Shown here: piece after piece, positions 18,120-26,550 of the stretch
Position numbering within the stretch: the first letter of the stretch is position 1
How the letters are laid out: every line of letters starts with the position of its first letter
NCBI GenBank assembly: GCA_938017985.1
Contig: CALIKS010000020.1
Location: 1-53,629, forward strand
DNA length: 53,629 nt
Origin: an uncultured archaeon
GTDB taxonomy: Archaea; Thermoproteota; Nitrososphaeria_A; Caldarchaeales; Calditenuaceae
Direction of reading: 5' to 3'
Translations under genes and position numbers: made by a program
Notes under the pieces: model-generated
Databases searched by the model: none
Told to the model about the DNA's origin: nothing
The model's input: the letters and a program-made list of their open reading frames with translations, nothing else

Positions 18120-19316
18120 ATGAAGCGTCTTTTTCTTCGATGTATTGGTTGTGGCGCTGAGTATAGTGGAGATGTTGTTATCTACAGGTGTCCGAGATGT
18201 GGTGACCTTCTGGACGTGGTAGTTGATGTTGATGAGGTTTTTTGTCGCGAGTCTTTGAAGGGTAGGGTTGAGAGTATCTGGAGGTATGCCGAGCTTCTTC
18301 CTGATTTTGGAGATGGTGTTGTGACGCTGGGTGAGGGCTTTACTCCTCTCGTAAAGTGTGAGAAGCTTGCGAGAATTGTCGGGGTTAGAGAGTTGTTCCT
18401 CAAGTTGGAGGGCCTCAACCCGACTGGAAGCTTTAAGGACAGGGGGATGAGTGTCGGCGTCTCGATGGCTTTGAGGATTGGTGCTCGTAGTGTTATTTGC
18501 GCGTCTACTGGTAATACTTCTGCGTCTCTCGCTGCGTATTCTGCTAGGGCTGGCCTTGAGTGTATTGTGTTGATTCCAGAGGGGAAGGTTGCGGTTGGTA
18601 AGCTTTTCCAGGCAAGGATTCATGGCGCGAAGGTTTATCAAGTTAGGGGGAACTTCGATGAGGCGTTGAGCATCGCTATTGAGAGGTCGTCTGAGACTGG
18701 TGCATATCTCTTGAACTCTGTCAATCCTTGGAGAATTGAGGGTCAGAAGACTGTTTCCTTCGAGGTCTGGGAGCAGCTCGGCAGGACCGATATCAACGTC
18801 GTCGTGCCTGTCGGTAACTCTGGTAATATCTCCGCGATCTGTAAGGGCTTTAAGGAGCTCGAGATGTATGGCGTGATTGATGACGTGCCTAGGCTTATTG
18901 GTGTTCAGGCTAGTGGTGCCGCGCCTATTGCCGAGATGGTTAGGAGCGGCGCGTCTAGTATTAGGTTTTGGGATAGCCCTGAGACGATTGCTACTGCGAT
19001 TAGGATTGGAAAGCCTGTCAATTGGAAGAAGGGAATTAGAGCTATTAGGGAGTCCGGTGGAACGGCTGTCAGCGTATCCGATGAGGAGATTCTTGAGGCT
19101 CTTAGACTCTTGGCTACTGTTGAGGGCGTTGCGTGCGAGCTGGCTGGCGCCTCGACGATTGCCGGTCTTAGGAGGCTTGTCGATGAGGGCGTGATTGGTG
19201 GAGACGAGACTGCTGTATGCATTCTTACCGGGAATGTGTTGAAGGACCCGTCTGAACAGCTCGTGGCCTGGAATGTACCAACCGTGATTGAAGCGGAGGG
19301 CGTTAAATCTATTTAG
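18120..19316 (+). CDS. thrC: Threonine synthase
   Basis: N-terminal zinc-ribbon-like CIGCGAEY...CPRCG, PLP site NPTGSFKDRGMSVG, STGNTSASLAAYSARAG. Confidence 0.92.
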   Translation: MKRLFLRCIGCGAEYSGDVVIYRCPRCGDLLDVVVDVDEVFCRESLKGRVESIWRYAELLPDFGDGVVTLGEGFTPLVKCEKLARIVGVRELFLKLEGLNPTGSFKDRGMSVGVSMALRIGARSVICASTGNTSASLAAYSARAGLECIVLIPEGKVAVGKLFQARIHGAKVYQVRGNFDEALSIAIERSSETGAYLLNSVNPWRIEGQKTVSFEVWEQLGRTDINVVVPVGNSGNISAICKGFKELEMYGVIDDVPRLIGVQASGAAPIAEMVRSGASSIRFWDSPETIATAIRIGKPVNWKKGIRAIRESGGTAVSVSDEEILEALRLLATVEGVACELAGASTIAGLRRLVDEGVIGGDETAVCILTGNVLKDPSEQLVAWNVPTVIEAEGVKSI

Positions 19317-19343
19317 GATGGGTCGCGGCTTTATCTGATTAGT

Positions 19344-19415
19344 GGGCCGGTAGATCAGTGGTAGATCGCCCGCCTTGCACGCGGGAGGCCGCGGGTTCGA
19401 ATCCCGCCCGGTCCA
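19344..19415 (+). tRNA. tRNA-Ala (anticodon TGC)
   Basis: GGGCCGG/CCGGTCC acceptor; CCCGC-CTTGCAC-GCGGG anticodon arm; CGGGTTCGAATCCCG T-arm. Confidence 0.95.
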
Positions 19416-19672
19416 TGTATGGTTTTAATTGTGTTAAGTGCTGTGATTTTTTTTTGAAAATTGCTTAACATTTTTTGGTGTTTTTGACATGTCTCTGAGT
19501 AGTGTGTATCGTTGCTTTCTATTGTTGTCTAGTGGTTTATGTATTCTATGCATTCATCTCTATTGTATAATAGGGTTTAGGATGTTTAAATAGTGTGTGA
19601 GATAATTAATTATATAATTGATAAGTTAGTATTTTTTTAAGATTATGAGTTTCGTGGTCAATGAGTTTTTGT

Positions 19673-21553
19673 TTATGTGTGAGCCGTGTCTTCTATTCTT
19701 CTTGCTTTTTCTTCTATGACTTCGCGGTATGTGTTGTATATTCTACTGGTTATTCTATACACCATGTAAATAATTATGATGGAGATTAGTGGTACTGTTA
19801 GTTTGATGATGTATGGACCAATTACTGGGAGGTCTAAAAAATACCAGGAATAGCACCAGAAGACTGCGGCGAATATTAGGTATGAGAGGTCTTTTATGAT
19901 GCTTCTTATCAAATAGGTAGTGATTCTGAGCTTCTCGACTAGTCTAAACGAGATAAACTCTACTATTACGCCAGTAGCAATAAGTATCTTTGAGCCGAAA
20001 TATACAATAGAGACCGCCTCGATTATAGGTATGAGAAGAGCCACGCTTAGCTCTATCGGTCTCTGAATAATTATTATGTCTGAGAACGGTGGAAGTAACA
20101 GCCGCGTGACTAGGAAAGTAAATAATAGTCTTAATCCATTCTGGAATATATTATTAGTTGCGATTCTTATGCCTGCGCCTGGCGGAATATAGGGCCAGAT
20201 CTTCCAAGTTCTCTTAATATGAAATAAAGCGCGTCTTTCTTTAGATGTGAGCAATAATAGGCCGCATCCTGCAATGATGTATATCAAAGGTGCGAAGGCT
20301 ATGTAGTATATTGAGAAGAATGGATATCCCGCTATTGAACATATAGCGATAATGAAGAGTCTAACGTCTCTAGTTGCTGGAATTCTTCTTAGAGCATTGA
20401 TGTCGATTTTGCTTGTCTTCAAGATTTGGGTTGCGTAATTGACTAGTATGACGTTGGCAGCTGCTAGGATTGATAGTACCATCTCTGTTATTCCTAGGGG
20501 CCAGACTGATATGGCGATTCCCATCACTATGAAGACGTCGGCAACTCTATCTAGCAGTAAGTCAAAGACTTCTCCCCTTATGCTTTGTTTATCAAATAGT
20601 CTCGCTACCTCTCCGTCTATTCCATCTACTATGGAGGAGAGCTGTATTACTAATCCTCCAATTACTAGGTGCCCTAGCATTATGAACAACGAACCGAGAA
20701 TGGCGATTAAGAATCCAAAAATGGATATTAGGTCTGGATTGATGAATATCCCCGCTCGATACAGAGCAATCGATAATCGAGTTGATATCTGTCTATTGAT
20801 GTATCTGCTGACGATGCCGTCATTGGCCTTTGTGATGTCTCTTCTAATTATTTCCCAGTAAATTTCCCTTGCCTTCTCAAGGTCCTCAAGAGTATCAATG
20901 TCCTGCCAGAGTAGGCCAGTTACGTCGACAAACTCCACGTCATTATTCTCGACCGCTAGGTTCAATGCGTCCTTAATCGAGCAGTTTTTCCCAAACTTTT
21001 TAACTGCATTCTCAAAGTAAGAAATGGCTCTTTCTCCGCAGTATATGAGCCCAGTATCTATTCCATATACAGGTAATAGGTCCTTATCAGTCTTTACAAT
21101 TCTCTCACCATCCAAGAATATCTTAAGGCCCTCCTCAGCTGCTTTCCTCGATGGCTCCCTGTCTAAGCAGAGAACAAACGCCTTATCAGTCTTCTCCGCC
21201 TTCTCAACGACTCGCCTAAGCATCTCAAGCTCAAATATATGGTCAGACATCACTAGTAGGAAGCTGCCATTCACTGTTTTTCCACCCATAAAGGCACTGT
21301 AAAGATTTCCGAACTCTTCCTCAGAGTCAAGCTTTACTAGTTTGACTTCGCCATCAAGATTATCGAAGAATCGACTCGCATCCATCCTAATCACTATCGT
21401 TATGTCCCCGAGACCGATTTTCCTGAGCTGCCTTATCACAAACTTTATGACTGGTAAACCAGACTCCAATTCCATGAGTGATTTAGGAGTAATGAATGAA
21501 TGAGGAGCCATACGGGTAGCTTTCCCAGCAGCGATGACAATAACATGAACCAT
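19673..21553 (-). CDS. Bifunctional CTP:inositol-1-phosphate cytidylyltransferase / CDP-alcohol phosphatidyltransferase (IPCT/DIPPS-like) with additional C-terminal membrane domain
   Basis: N-terminal nucleotidyltransferase (VIVIAAGKATRMAPH); CDP-OH-P transferase motif IVDGIDGEVARLFDKQSIRGEVFDLLLDRVAD; about 190 aa hydrophobic C-terminal extension. Confidence 0.8.
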   Translation of the reverse strand: MVHVIVIAAGKATRMAPHSFITPKSLMELESGLPVIKFVIRQLRKIGLGDITIVIRMDASRFFDNLDGEVKLVKLDSEEEFGNLYSAFMGGKTVNGSFLLVMSDHIFELEMLRRVVEKAEKTDKAFVLCLDREPSRKAAEEGLKIFLDGERIVKTDKDLLPVYGIDTGLIYCGERAISYFENAVKKFGKNCSIKDALNLAVENNDVEFVDVTGLLWQDIDTLEDLEKAREIYWEIIRRDITKANDGIVSRYINRQISTRLSIALYRAGIFINPDLISIFGFLIAILGSLFIMLGHLVIGGLVIQLSSIVDGIDGEVARLFDKQSIRGEVFDLLLDRVADVFIVMGIAISVWPLGITEMVLSILAAANVILVNYATQILKTSKIDINALRRIPATRDVRLFIIAICSIAGYPFFSIYYIAFAPLIYIIAGCGLLLLTSKERRALFHIKRTWKIWPYIPPGAGIRIATNNIFQNGLRLLFTFLVTRLLLPPFSDIIIIQRPIELSVALLIPIIEAVSIVYFGSKILIATGVIVEFISFRLVEKLRITTYLIRSIIKDLSYLIFAAVFWCYSWYFLDLPVIGPYIIKLTVPLISIIIIYMVYRITSRIYNTYREVIEEKARRIEDTAHT

Positions 21554-21678
21554 CTAATATTCAAAAATTACTAGACTTGCCGTTTTATAATTGTTTTTAG
21601 CTTAAAATCCAGCTCTACTCTTTTCCCGAAGATTTCTATAAATATTAGAGCTGACATTTTACGAATGAGTGGTTTGTC

Positions 21679-22647
21679 TTGACTGTTCTTATTACGGGTG
21701 CGGCTGGATTCTTCGGTTCATGGATTATTCGTGAATTGCTAGACATGGGTGAACGAGTAGTCCTGCTCGACATTAAGAAGGATTATTCCAGGATAGACGA
21801 GGTCGTCCCCGAGGCTAGGTCCCTCCCATTCATCGAGGGCGATATTACTGCCGAGGGAGTGGTCGAGAACGCGATAGAGAAGCACGGCGTCGATAGGATA
21901 ATCCACCTAGCTGCTCTCCAGATACCTGCATGTCGAAAAGACCCCATAACCGGAGCAATGATAAACGTCATAGGCACACTCAGAGTCTTCGAGGCCGCCA
22001 AGAAGCATAAAGACAAGATACGAATCGTTGTCTACGCGAGCTCAATCGCCGCACTCAGCCCTCCTGAACACTACAAGGTCAAGCCAATACCCGAAGACGT
22101 TCCACTAAGACCAGTAACACACTACGGCGCCTTCAAGGTATGCAACGAGCTGTGCGCAAACGTATACTGGCACGAGGAAGGCATACCAAGCGCCACGTTC
22201 AGGCCATACGTAGTCTACGGCTTCGGAAGAGACGTTGGAGCGACCGCGGACATCACACGCGCAGTAAAGGCAGCGGTAGCTGACGTTCCATTCAGGATAA
22301 AGTTCGGAGGCGTGGTAGACATACAGTACATCAGGGACATCGCTTACCTCTTCATAACGGCGGCCATGAGGGAGCTAAAGGGCGCAAGGGTCTACAACGT
22401 CAGGGGAGCAATCATGCACGTGGCAGACATCATCAGGCTAATAGAGGAGCTCTTCCCAAACATTAGGGGAAAACTGTCATATGACCCGACGCCGCTCGCG
22501 CTTGCGACGGACCTAGATGACTCGGCAGCTGAGAGAGACCTCGGGCCTCTGAGAAAGACTGACCCAAGAGACGGGTTCCTCGAGACTGCTAGCTTCTTTG
22601 AAAAACTAAAGAGAGAGGGTAGGCTCGACGTCTCAGACCTGAAGTGA
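21679..22647 (+). CDS. NAD-dependent epimerase/dehydratase (extended SDR)
   Basis: LITGAAGFFGSWI Rossmann motif; HLAALQIPACRKDP; YGAFK catalytic YxxxK; TTG start. Confidence 0.88.
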   Translation: MTVLITGAAGFFGSWIIRELLDMGERVVLLDIKKDYSRIDEVVPEARSLPFIEGDITAEGVVENAIEKHGVDRIIHLAALQIPACRKDPITGAMINVIGTLRVFEAAKKHKDKIRIVVYASSIAALSPPEHYKVKPIPEDVPLRPVTHYGAFKVCNELCANVYWHEEGIPSATFRPYVVYGFGRDVGATADITRAVKAAVADVPFRIKFGGVVDIQYIRDIAYLFITAAMRELKGARVYNVRGAIMHVADIIRLIEELFPNIRGKLSYDPTPLALATDLDDSAAERDLGPLRKTDPRDGFLETASFFEKLKREGRLDVSDLK

Positions 22648-22690
22648 ATAACCATGCATGGTTTATTACTTGGAAGGTGATTTATGATTC

Positions 22691-23893
22691 ATGAGCAGTG
22701 ATTATCTTCTCTGGGGCGATGACCCGTTACTGATGATTCCCGGACCCAGCGAGCTACATCCAAGAATAAGACAGGTGCTTGGCGGAAGATTCTACCCGCA
22801 CTATGGAGCGGAGTGGGGAAAAATATACAACGAGACGACAGAGCTGGCTAAGAAGATATTCAGGACTAGCTCAGAGGTAATCATACTTGCAACGCCAGGC
22901 AGTGTCGCGGTCGAGATGGGTATAGTCAACTTGGCAAATCCCGGAGAAAAGGTAGTTACGATTGATAATGGATTCTTCGGCAACAGGCTGACTGAGCTCG
23001 CGGAGCACTGCGGAAGGAAGCCGATACCGGTAAAGGCAGAGATGGGTGATGTAGTCTCGCCGGAACAGCTAAAGACAGTCCTCGACAACAATAAGGACGT
23101 CAGGGCGCTCCTAGTCGTTCAGAACGAGTCGTCGACCGGTATCTTCAACCCCATACCCGAATACATGAAGATTGCTAAGAAGTATGGACTCTTAACGCTG
23201 GTAGATGCGATATCATCATTTGGAGGTGCAGAGATGGACGTAGACGGCTGGGGAATAGACTTCTGCATAGGATACGCCAATAAGTGTCTGAACAGCATCA
23301 TGAGTGCAGTGCCAGTCGCGGTGAGCAGCGAGGCATGGAGCAGAGTCGAGAAGGGCATAGTCAATCCAGGCACATGGTTCACGAACCTGAAGGTCTGGCG
23401 CCACTATATAGAGCACTGGAGCGAGATGGGGCATCCATTCCCAACGACGATAAACACATACTCAATAGTCGCGCTCAGAGAGGCCATCAAGGTAGCACTT
23501 GAAGAAGGGCTCGAGAAGAGATACGAGAGGCATAGAAGGGCAGCAGCAGCGACGAGGGCGGCACTAAGGCAGCTCGGACTACCGCCCCTCGCAAGAGATG
23601 AGAAGTATGCCTCACCAACACTTACAGCCGCCAGAATGCCTCCACAACTAGACGGACGAGCAAAAGAACTGATGAGCCGCCTATTGTCGAATCATCGAAT
23701 AATGATAGGCGGAGGGCTCGGGCCACTTAGTGGAAGAATGATTAGGGTTGCACATATGGGTACGACCGCATCCGCGAAGTACCTACTACCAACAATAATG
23801 GCGATAGGCGCAGTGTTACGCGAGCTTGGATACGTCGCGGAGGGGGCAGAGGTCGCCGCACAGGTCTTCACCAATCTGCTCCAGAAGGAATAG
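22691..23893 (+). CDS. Class V aminotransferase (alanine/serine-glyoxylate aminotransferase-like)
   Basis: MIPGPSELHPRI, NESSTGI, LVDAISSFGGAEMDVDGWGIDFCIGYANKCL motifs. Confidence 0.88.
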   Translation: MSSDYLLWGDDPLLMIPGPSELHPRIRQVLGGRFYPHYGAEWGKIYNETTELAKKIFRTSSEVIILATPGSVAVEMGIVNLANPGEKVVTIDNGFFGNRLTELAEHCGRKPIPVKAEMGDVVSPEQLKTVLDNNKDVRALLVVQNESSTGIFNPIPEYMKIAKKYGLLTLVDAISSFGGAEMDVDGWGIDFCIGYANKCLNSIMSAVPVAVSSEAWSRVEKGIVNPGTWFTNLKVWRHYIEHWSEMGHPFPTTINTYSIVALREAIKVALEEGLEKRYERHRRAAAATRAALRQLGLPPLARDEKYASPTLTAARMPPQLDGRAKELMSRLLSNHRIMIGGGLGPLSGRMIRVAHMGTTASAKYLLPTIMAIGAVLRELGYVAEGAEVAAQVFTNLLQKE

Positions 23894-23924
23894 ATAAATA
23901 AATCAAAAATCTTAATTTATTTGA

Positions 23925-24983
23925 TTGATTATGAGTTTAAGTCCACCAATTATTGATCTTCATGAGGATATCTCGTTGTACTACTTTCTCGGAGGATATG
24001 GACTGAAGTTTAAGGCCGAGGACTTCGGAGTAGACTTGCCGGGCAGGCATGGAGACATTCCGAAGTTTAGGAGAGCAAACGCCAAGATAATCTTCTCATC
24101 GATTGCGCATATTATTCCATCCCTGAATGCCTACAGGCTTGGGCAGCAGACTTCTGGCTACGGCGTAAAGGTAGGAGCGATGAGGATTCGCTCGCCAACA
24201 CTAATAACGCTTGAACACATAAAGACGTATTACAACCTACTCGCCTCGTACAGAGACGCGTTGGCCCTCATGTCTAGGAGGAGCGACGTCGAGAATGTTT
24301 TCAAGGACGATAGGACATTCTTCCTCATAGCTATTGAGGGCTCAGAGCCGCTAGAGGACATCGAGGACATGGACCTCTTCTACATGCTCGGTGTCAGGTC
24401 GCTCCAAATTACTTGGAACTTCGACAACAAGTTTGCCGCCTCCTGCATGTCTAAGCGTGACTATGGATTGACAGGCGACGGCGAGGAACTAGTAAAGCGA
24501 TGTAACGAGCTTGGAGTAATAATTGATCTTGCTCATGCGAGTAGAAGGACGACTCTCGATGCGCTAAGCGCCTCTAAGCTTCCAGCAATCGTTAGCCACG
24601 CAAACATTGCTTCTGTGCATAAGCATGTAAGAAATCTGGATGATGAGGAGCTGGAGGCTCTTAGTAGAAATGGCGGCGTAGTTGGAATAACTCTTATCGA
24701 GCCCACGATTGGAAAGGTGGCGGATGTCAAGAGCCTTGCCGACCATGTCCAGTATGTCTATCAGAGGTTTGGCAGCGAGAACTTGGCGATAGGCACAGAC
24801 TTCTTCGGAATAATGCATGTAGAGGAGCCGAGAGGCCTAGAAGACATAACCAAGTTTGGTAATCTATGGGCGGAGCTAATCAATAGGGGGTTATCTGAAG
24901 GCGACGTGGAAAAAATCGCCTTTAGAAACGCACTTAGGGTCATCGAGGCAAATGCCTCAAGATGGGTTGAGAAGCCATTCTGA
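23925..24983 (+). CDS. M19 family (membrane/renal-type) dipeptidase
   Basis: DLHEDI, IEGSEPLEDIEDMDLFYMLGVRSLQITWNFDNKFAASC, GVIIDLAHAS, IVSHANIASV, AIGTDFFG motifs. Confidence 0.88.
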   Translation: MIMSLSPPIIDLHEDISLYYFLGGYGLKFKAEDFGVDLPGRHGDIPKFRRANAKIIFSSIAHIIPSLNAYRLGQQTSGYGVKVGAMRIRSPTLITLEHIKTYYNLLASYRDALALMSRRSDVENVFKDDRTFFLIAIEGSEPLEDIEDMDLFYMLGVRSLQITWNFDNKFAASCMSKRDYGLTGDGEELVKRCNELGVIIDLAHASRRTTLDALSASKLPAIVSHANIASVHKHVRNLDDEELEALSRNGGVVGITLIEPTIGKVADVKSLADHVQYVYQRFGSENLAIGTDFFGIMHVEEPRGLEDITKFGNLWAELINRGLSEGDVEKIAFRNALRVIEANASRWVEKPF

Positions 24984-25029
24984 CTATTACTCAGCAAATG
25001 TTAAAATCATGGGTCTAAGTGTATGAGTC

Positions 25030-25713
25030 ATGTCCTCGATTAGTATAGATGAGGCATTAAGCCTCTCAGAGAGGCTTAAGAGGCTCTATACTCCTGCAGT
25101 ATCAGACATTCTTGACGAGATGGGATACAGCGACCAAGTAATGGACCCATCGATTAGGCCAATATATCCAGACATAAAGATGGCCGGGCCAGCTTTTACA
25201 CTCACGATTTCAACATTCGCCTCGTTTAAAAGAGTGGAACACGACGTTGAGAAGATGGCCAGGTTCTTCAAGGCGATGTATAATGGATGCATAGTAGTGG
25301 TGGCAACGCACGGAACCACGCATGCCGCGTCCTGGGGCGAACTCATGTCGAATGCGGCGAGGCATAGAGGGGCTGTCGGATGCGTAAGTGATGGCGCCGT
25401 AAGAGATGTGCCTAAGATATGGGATATAAAGCCTCCATTTCAAGTATTTGCAAAGGGATTCACTCCTGCTGACTCTAAGGGCAGGGTATACTTTGATGAG
25501 TATGAGGTTCCTACGGTATGTGGAGGTGTAAAAGTCTCGCCAGGCGACTTCATCTTCGGAGACTTTGATGGAGTAGTCGTTATTCCTAAAACGATTGTGC
25601 ATGAAGTAGTGAAGCGTGCTGAGGATAAAGTGGAGCGCGAGTCTGGCTTTAGAGCGGCGATAAGAAGAGGAGTGGAATTCTTAACGGCATATCAGACATA
25701 CAAAGTTCTATAA
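25030..25713 (+). CDS. RraA family protein (HMG/CHA aldolase-like)
   Basis: VSDILDEMGY, WGELMSNAARHRGAVGCVSDGAVRDV, GDFDGVVVIP motifs. Confidence 0.88.
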   Translation: MSSISIDEALSLSERLKRLYTPAVSDILDEMGYSDQVMDPSIRPIYPDIKMAGPAFTLTISTFASFKRVEHDVEKMARFFKAMYNGCIVVVATHGTTHAASWGELMSNAARHRGAVGCVSDGAVRDVPKIWDIKPPFQVFAKGFTPADSKGRVYFDEYEVPTVCGGVKVSPGDFIFGDFDGVVVIPKTIVHEVVKRAEDKVERESGFRAAIRRGVEFLTAYQTYKVL

Positions 25714-25722
25714 TCTTATCTT

Positions 25723-26037
25723 TTATCTAATTAGTTGGACGTGTCTTACTCCTCCAATCGTTGTGCTTGCTTCCTCTGGGATGAGGCCTGCCGTGATTGC
25801 TGCCTGTACGACCTCGTCGCCTAAGAGGTTTATTATTGTTGCTGACTCTATTAGTTTTTCTATCTGTTCCCAGCTAGCCATCCTGCCCATGTAGAAGTCC
25901 TCTGACACTCTGGCCTCGAACTTCTCGCTTATCCTTAATTTTTTTCCCAGCAGTCCCCTGTCACAGGCTGCGACGATTACCTCTCCTGTTACTGAGTGAT
26001 GCACCTTTACCCAGAATGGACTGTCTTCATTAGTCAT
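25723..26037 (-). CDS. DUF424 family protein
   Basis: WVKVHHSVTGEVIVAACDRGLLGKKL...SATIINLLGDEVVQAAITAGLI. Confidence 0.75.
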   Translation of the reverse strand: MTNEDSPFWVKVHHSVTGEVIVAACDRGLLGKKLRISEKFEARVSEDFYMGRMASWEQIEKLIESATIINLLGDEVVQAAITAGLIPEEASTTIGGVRHVQLIR

Positions 26038-26097
26038 TTAGGTAATATAATGTTTAGGTATGATTTAACAATTATGCATCGTTTGGCCGTCTAAGCC

Positions 26098-26478
26098 ATG
26101 ACTTTAGAAAGGCATAAAAGAACCTTCTGCGTAGTATTACTCGTGGGTAAAAGAAAGATTATTGCTGAGCCAAAGGAGCTTGAAGAGATGCCCGAGCCTG
26201 GGCCGGGCGATGTCTACGGCATAGTGTCAAAAATGGTCGGGTACGACAAGTTAATCGTTGATTGTGCAGATGGTAAGCAGAGGCTATGCAGGATTAGAGG
26301 ACAGCTAAAGCGGAGAATATGGATAAAGGAGGGAGACCTCGTACTAGTGAGTCCGTGGGACTTCCAGAGCGATAGCAGGGGAGACGTCTGGTGGCGCTTC
26401 ACGAAGAATCAAGCAATCGAGCTAATCCAGCGCGGCGTAATCCCCGACTTCCTGCGCGCAAGGATCGAGAAGGCCTGA
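26098..26478 (+). CDS. Translation initiation factor aIF-1A
   Basis: GDVYGIVSKMVGYDKLIVDCADGKQRLCRIRGQLKRRIWIKEGDLVLVSPWDFQ, S1-like OB fold of eIF1A. Confidence 0.93.
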   Translation: MTLERHKRTFCVVLLVGKRKIIAEPKELEEMPEPGPGDVYGIVSKMVGYDKLIVDCADGKQRLCRIRGQLKRRIWIKEGDLVLVSPWDFQSDSRGDVWWRFTKNQAIELIQRGVIPDFLRARIEKA

Positions 26479-26550
26479 ATTAATGTTTTTGTGTTTAATA
26501 ATTATCCATAAATAAGCGGCAGACATATTCCTGAAGTAGTAGATGAATTT

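Noticed and set aside
16680-18641. 653-aa minus-strand ORF
   Set aside because: Antisense to the PIN-ATPase, a tRNA gene and thrC; low-complexity Asn/Thr/Arg-rich translation; explained by scarcity of TTA/CTA/TCA on the G+T-rich plus strand.
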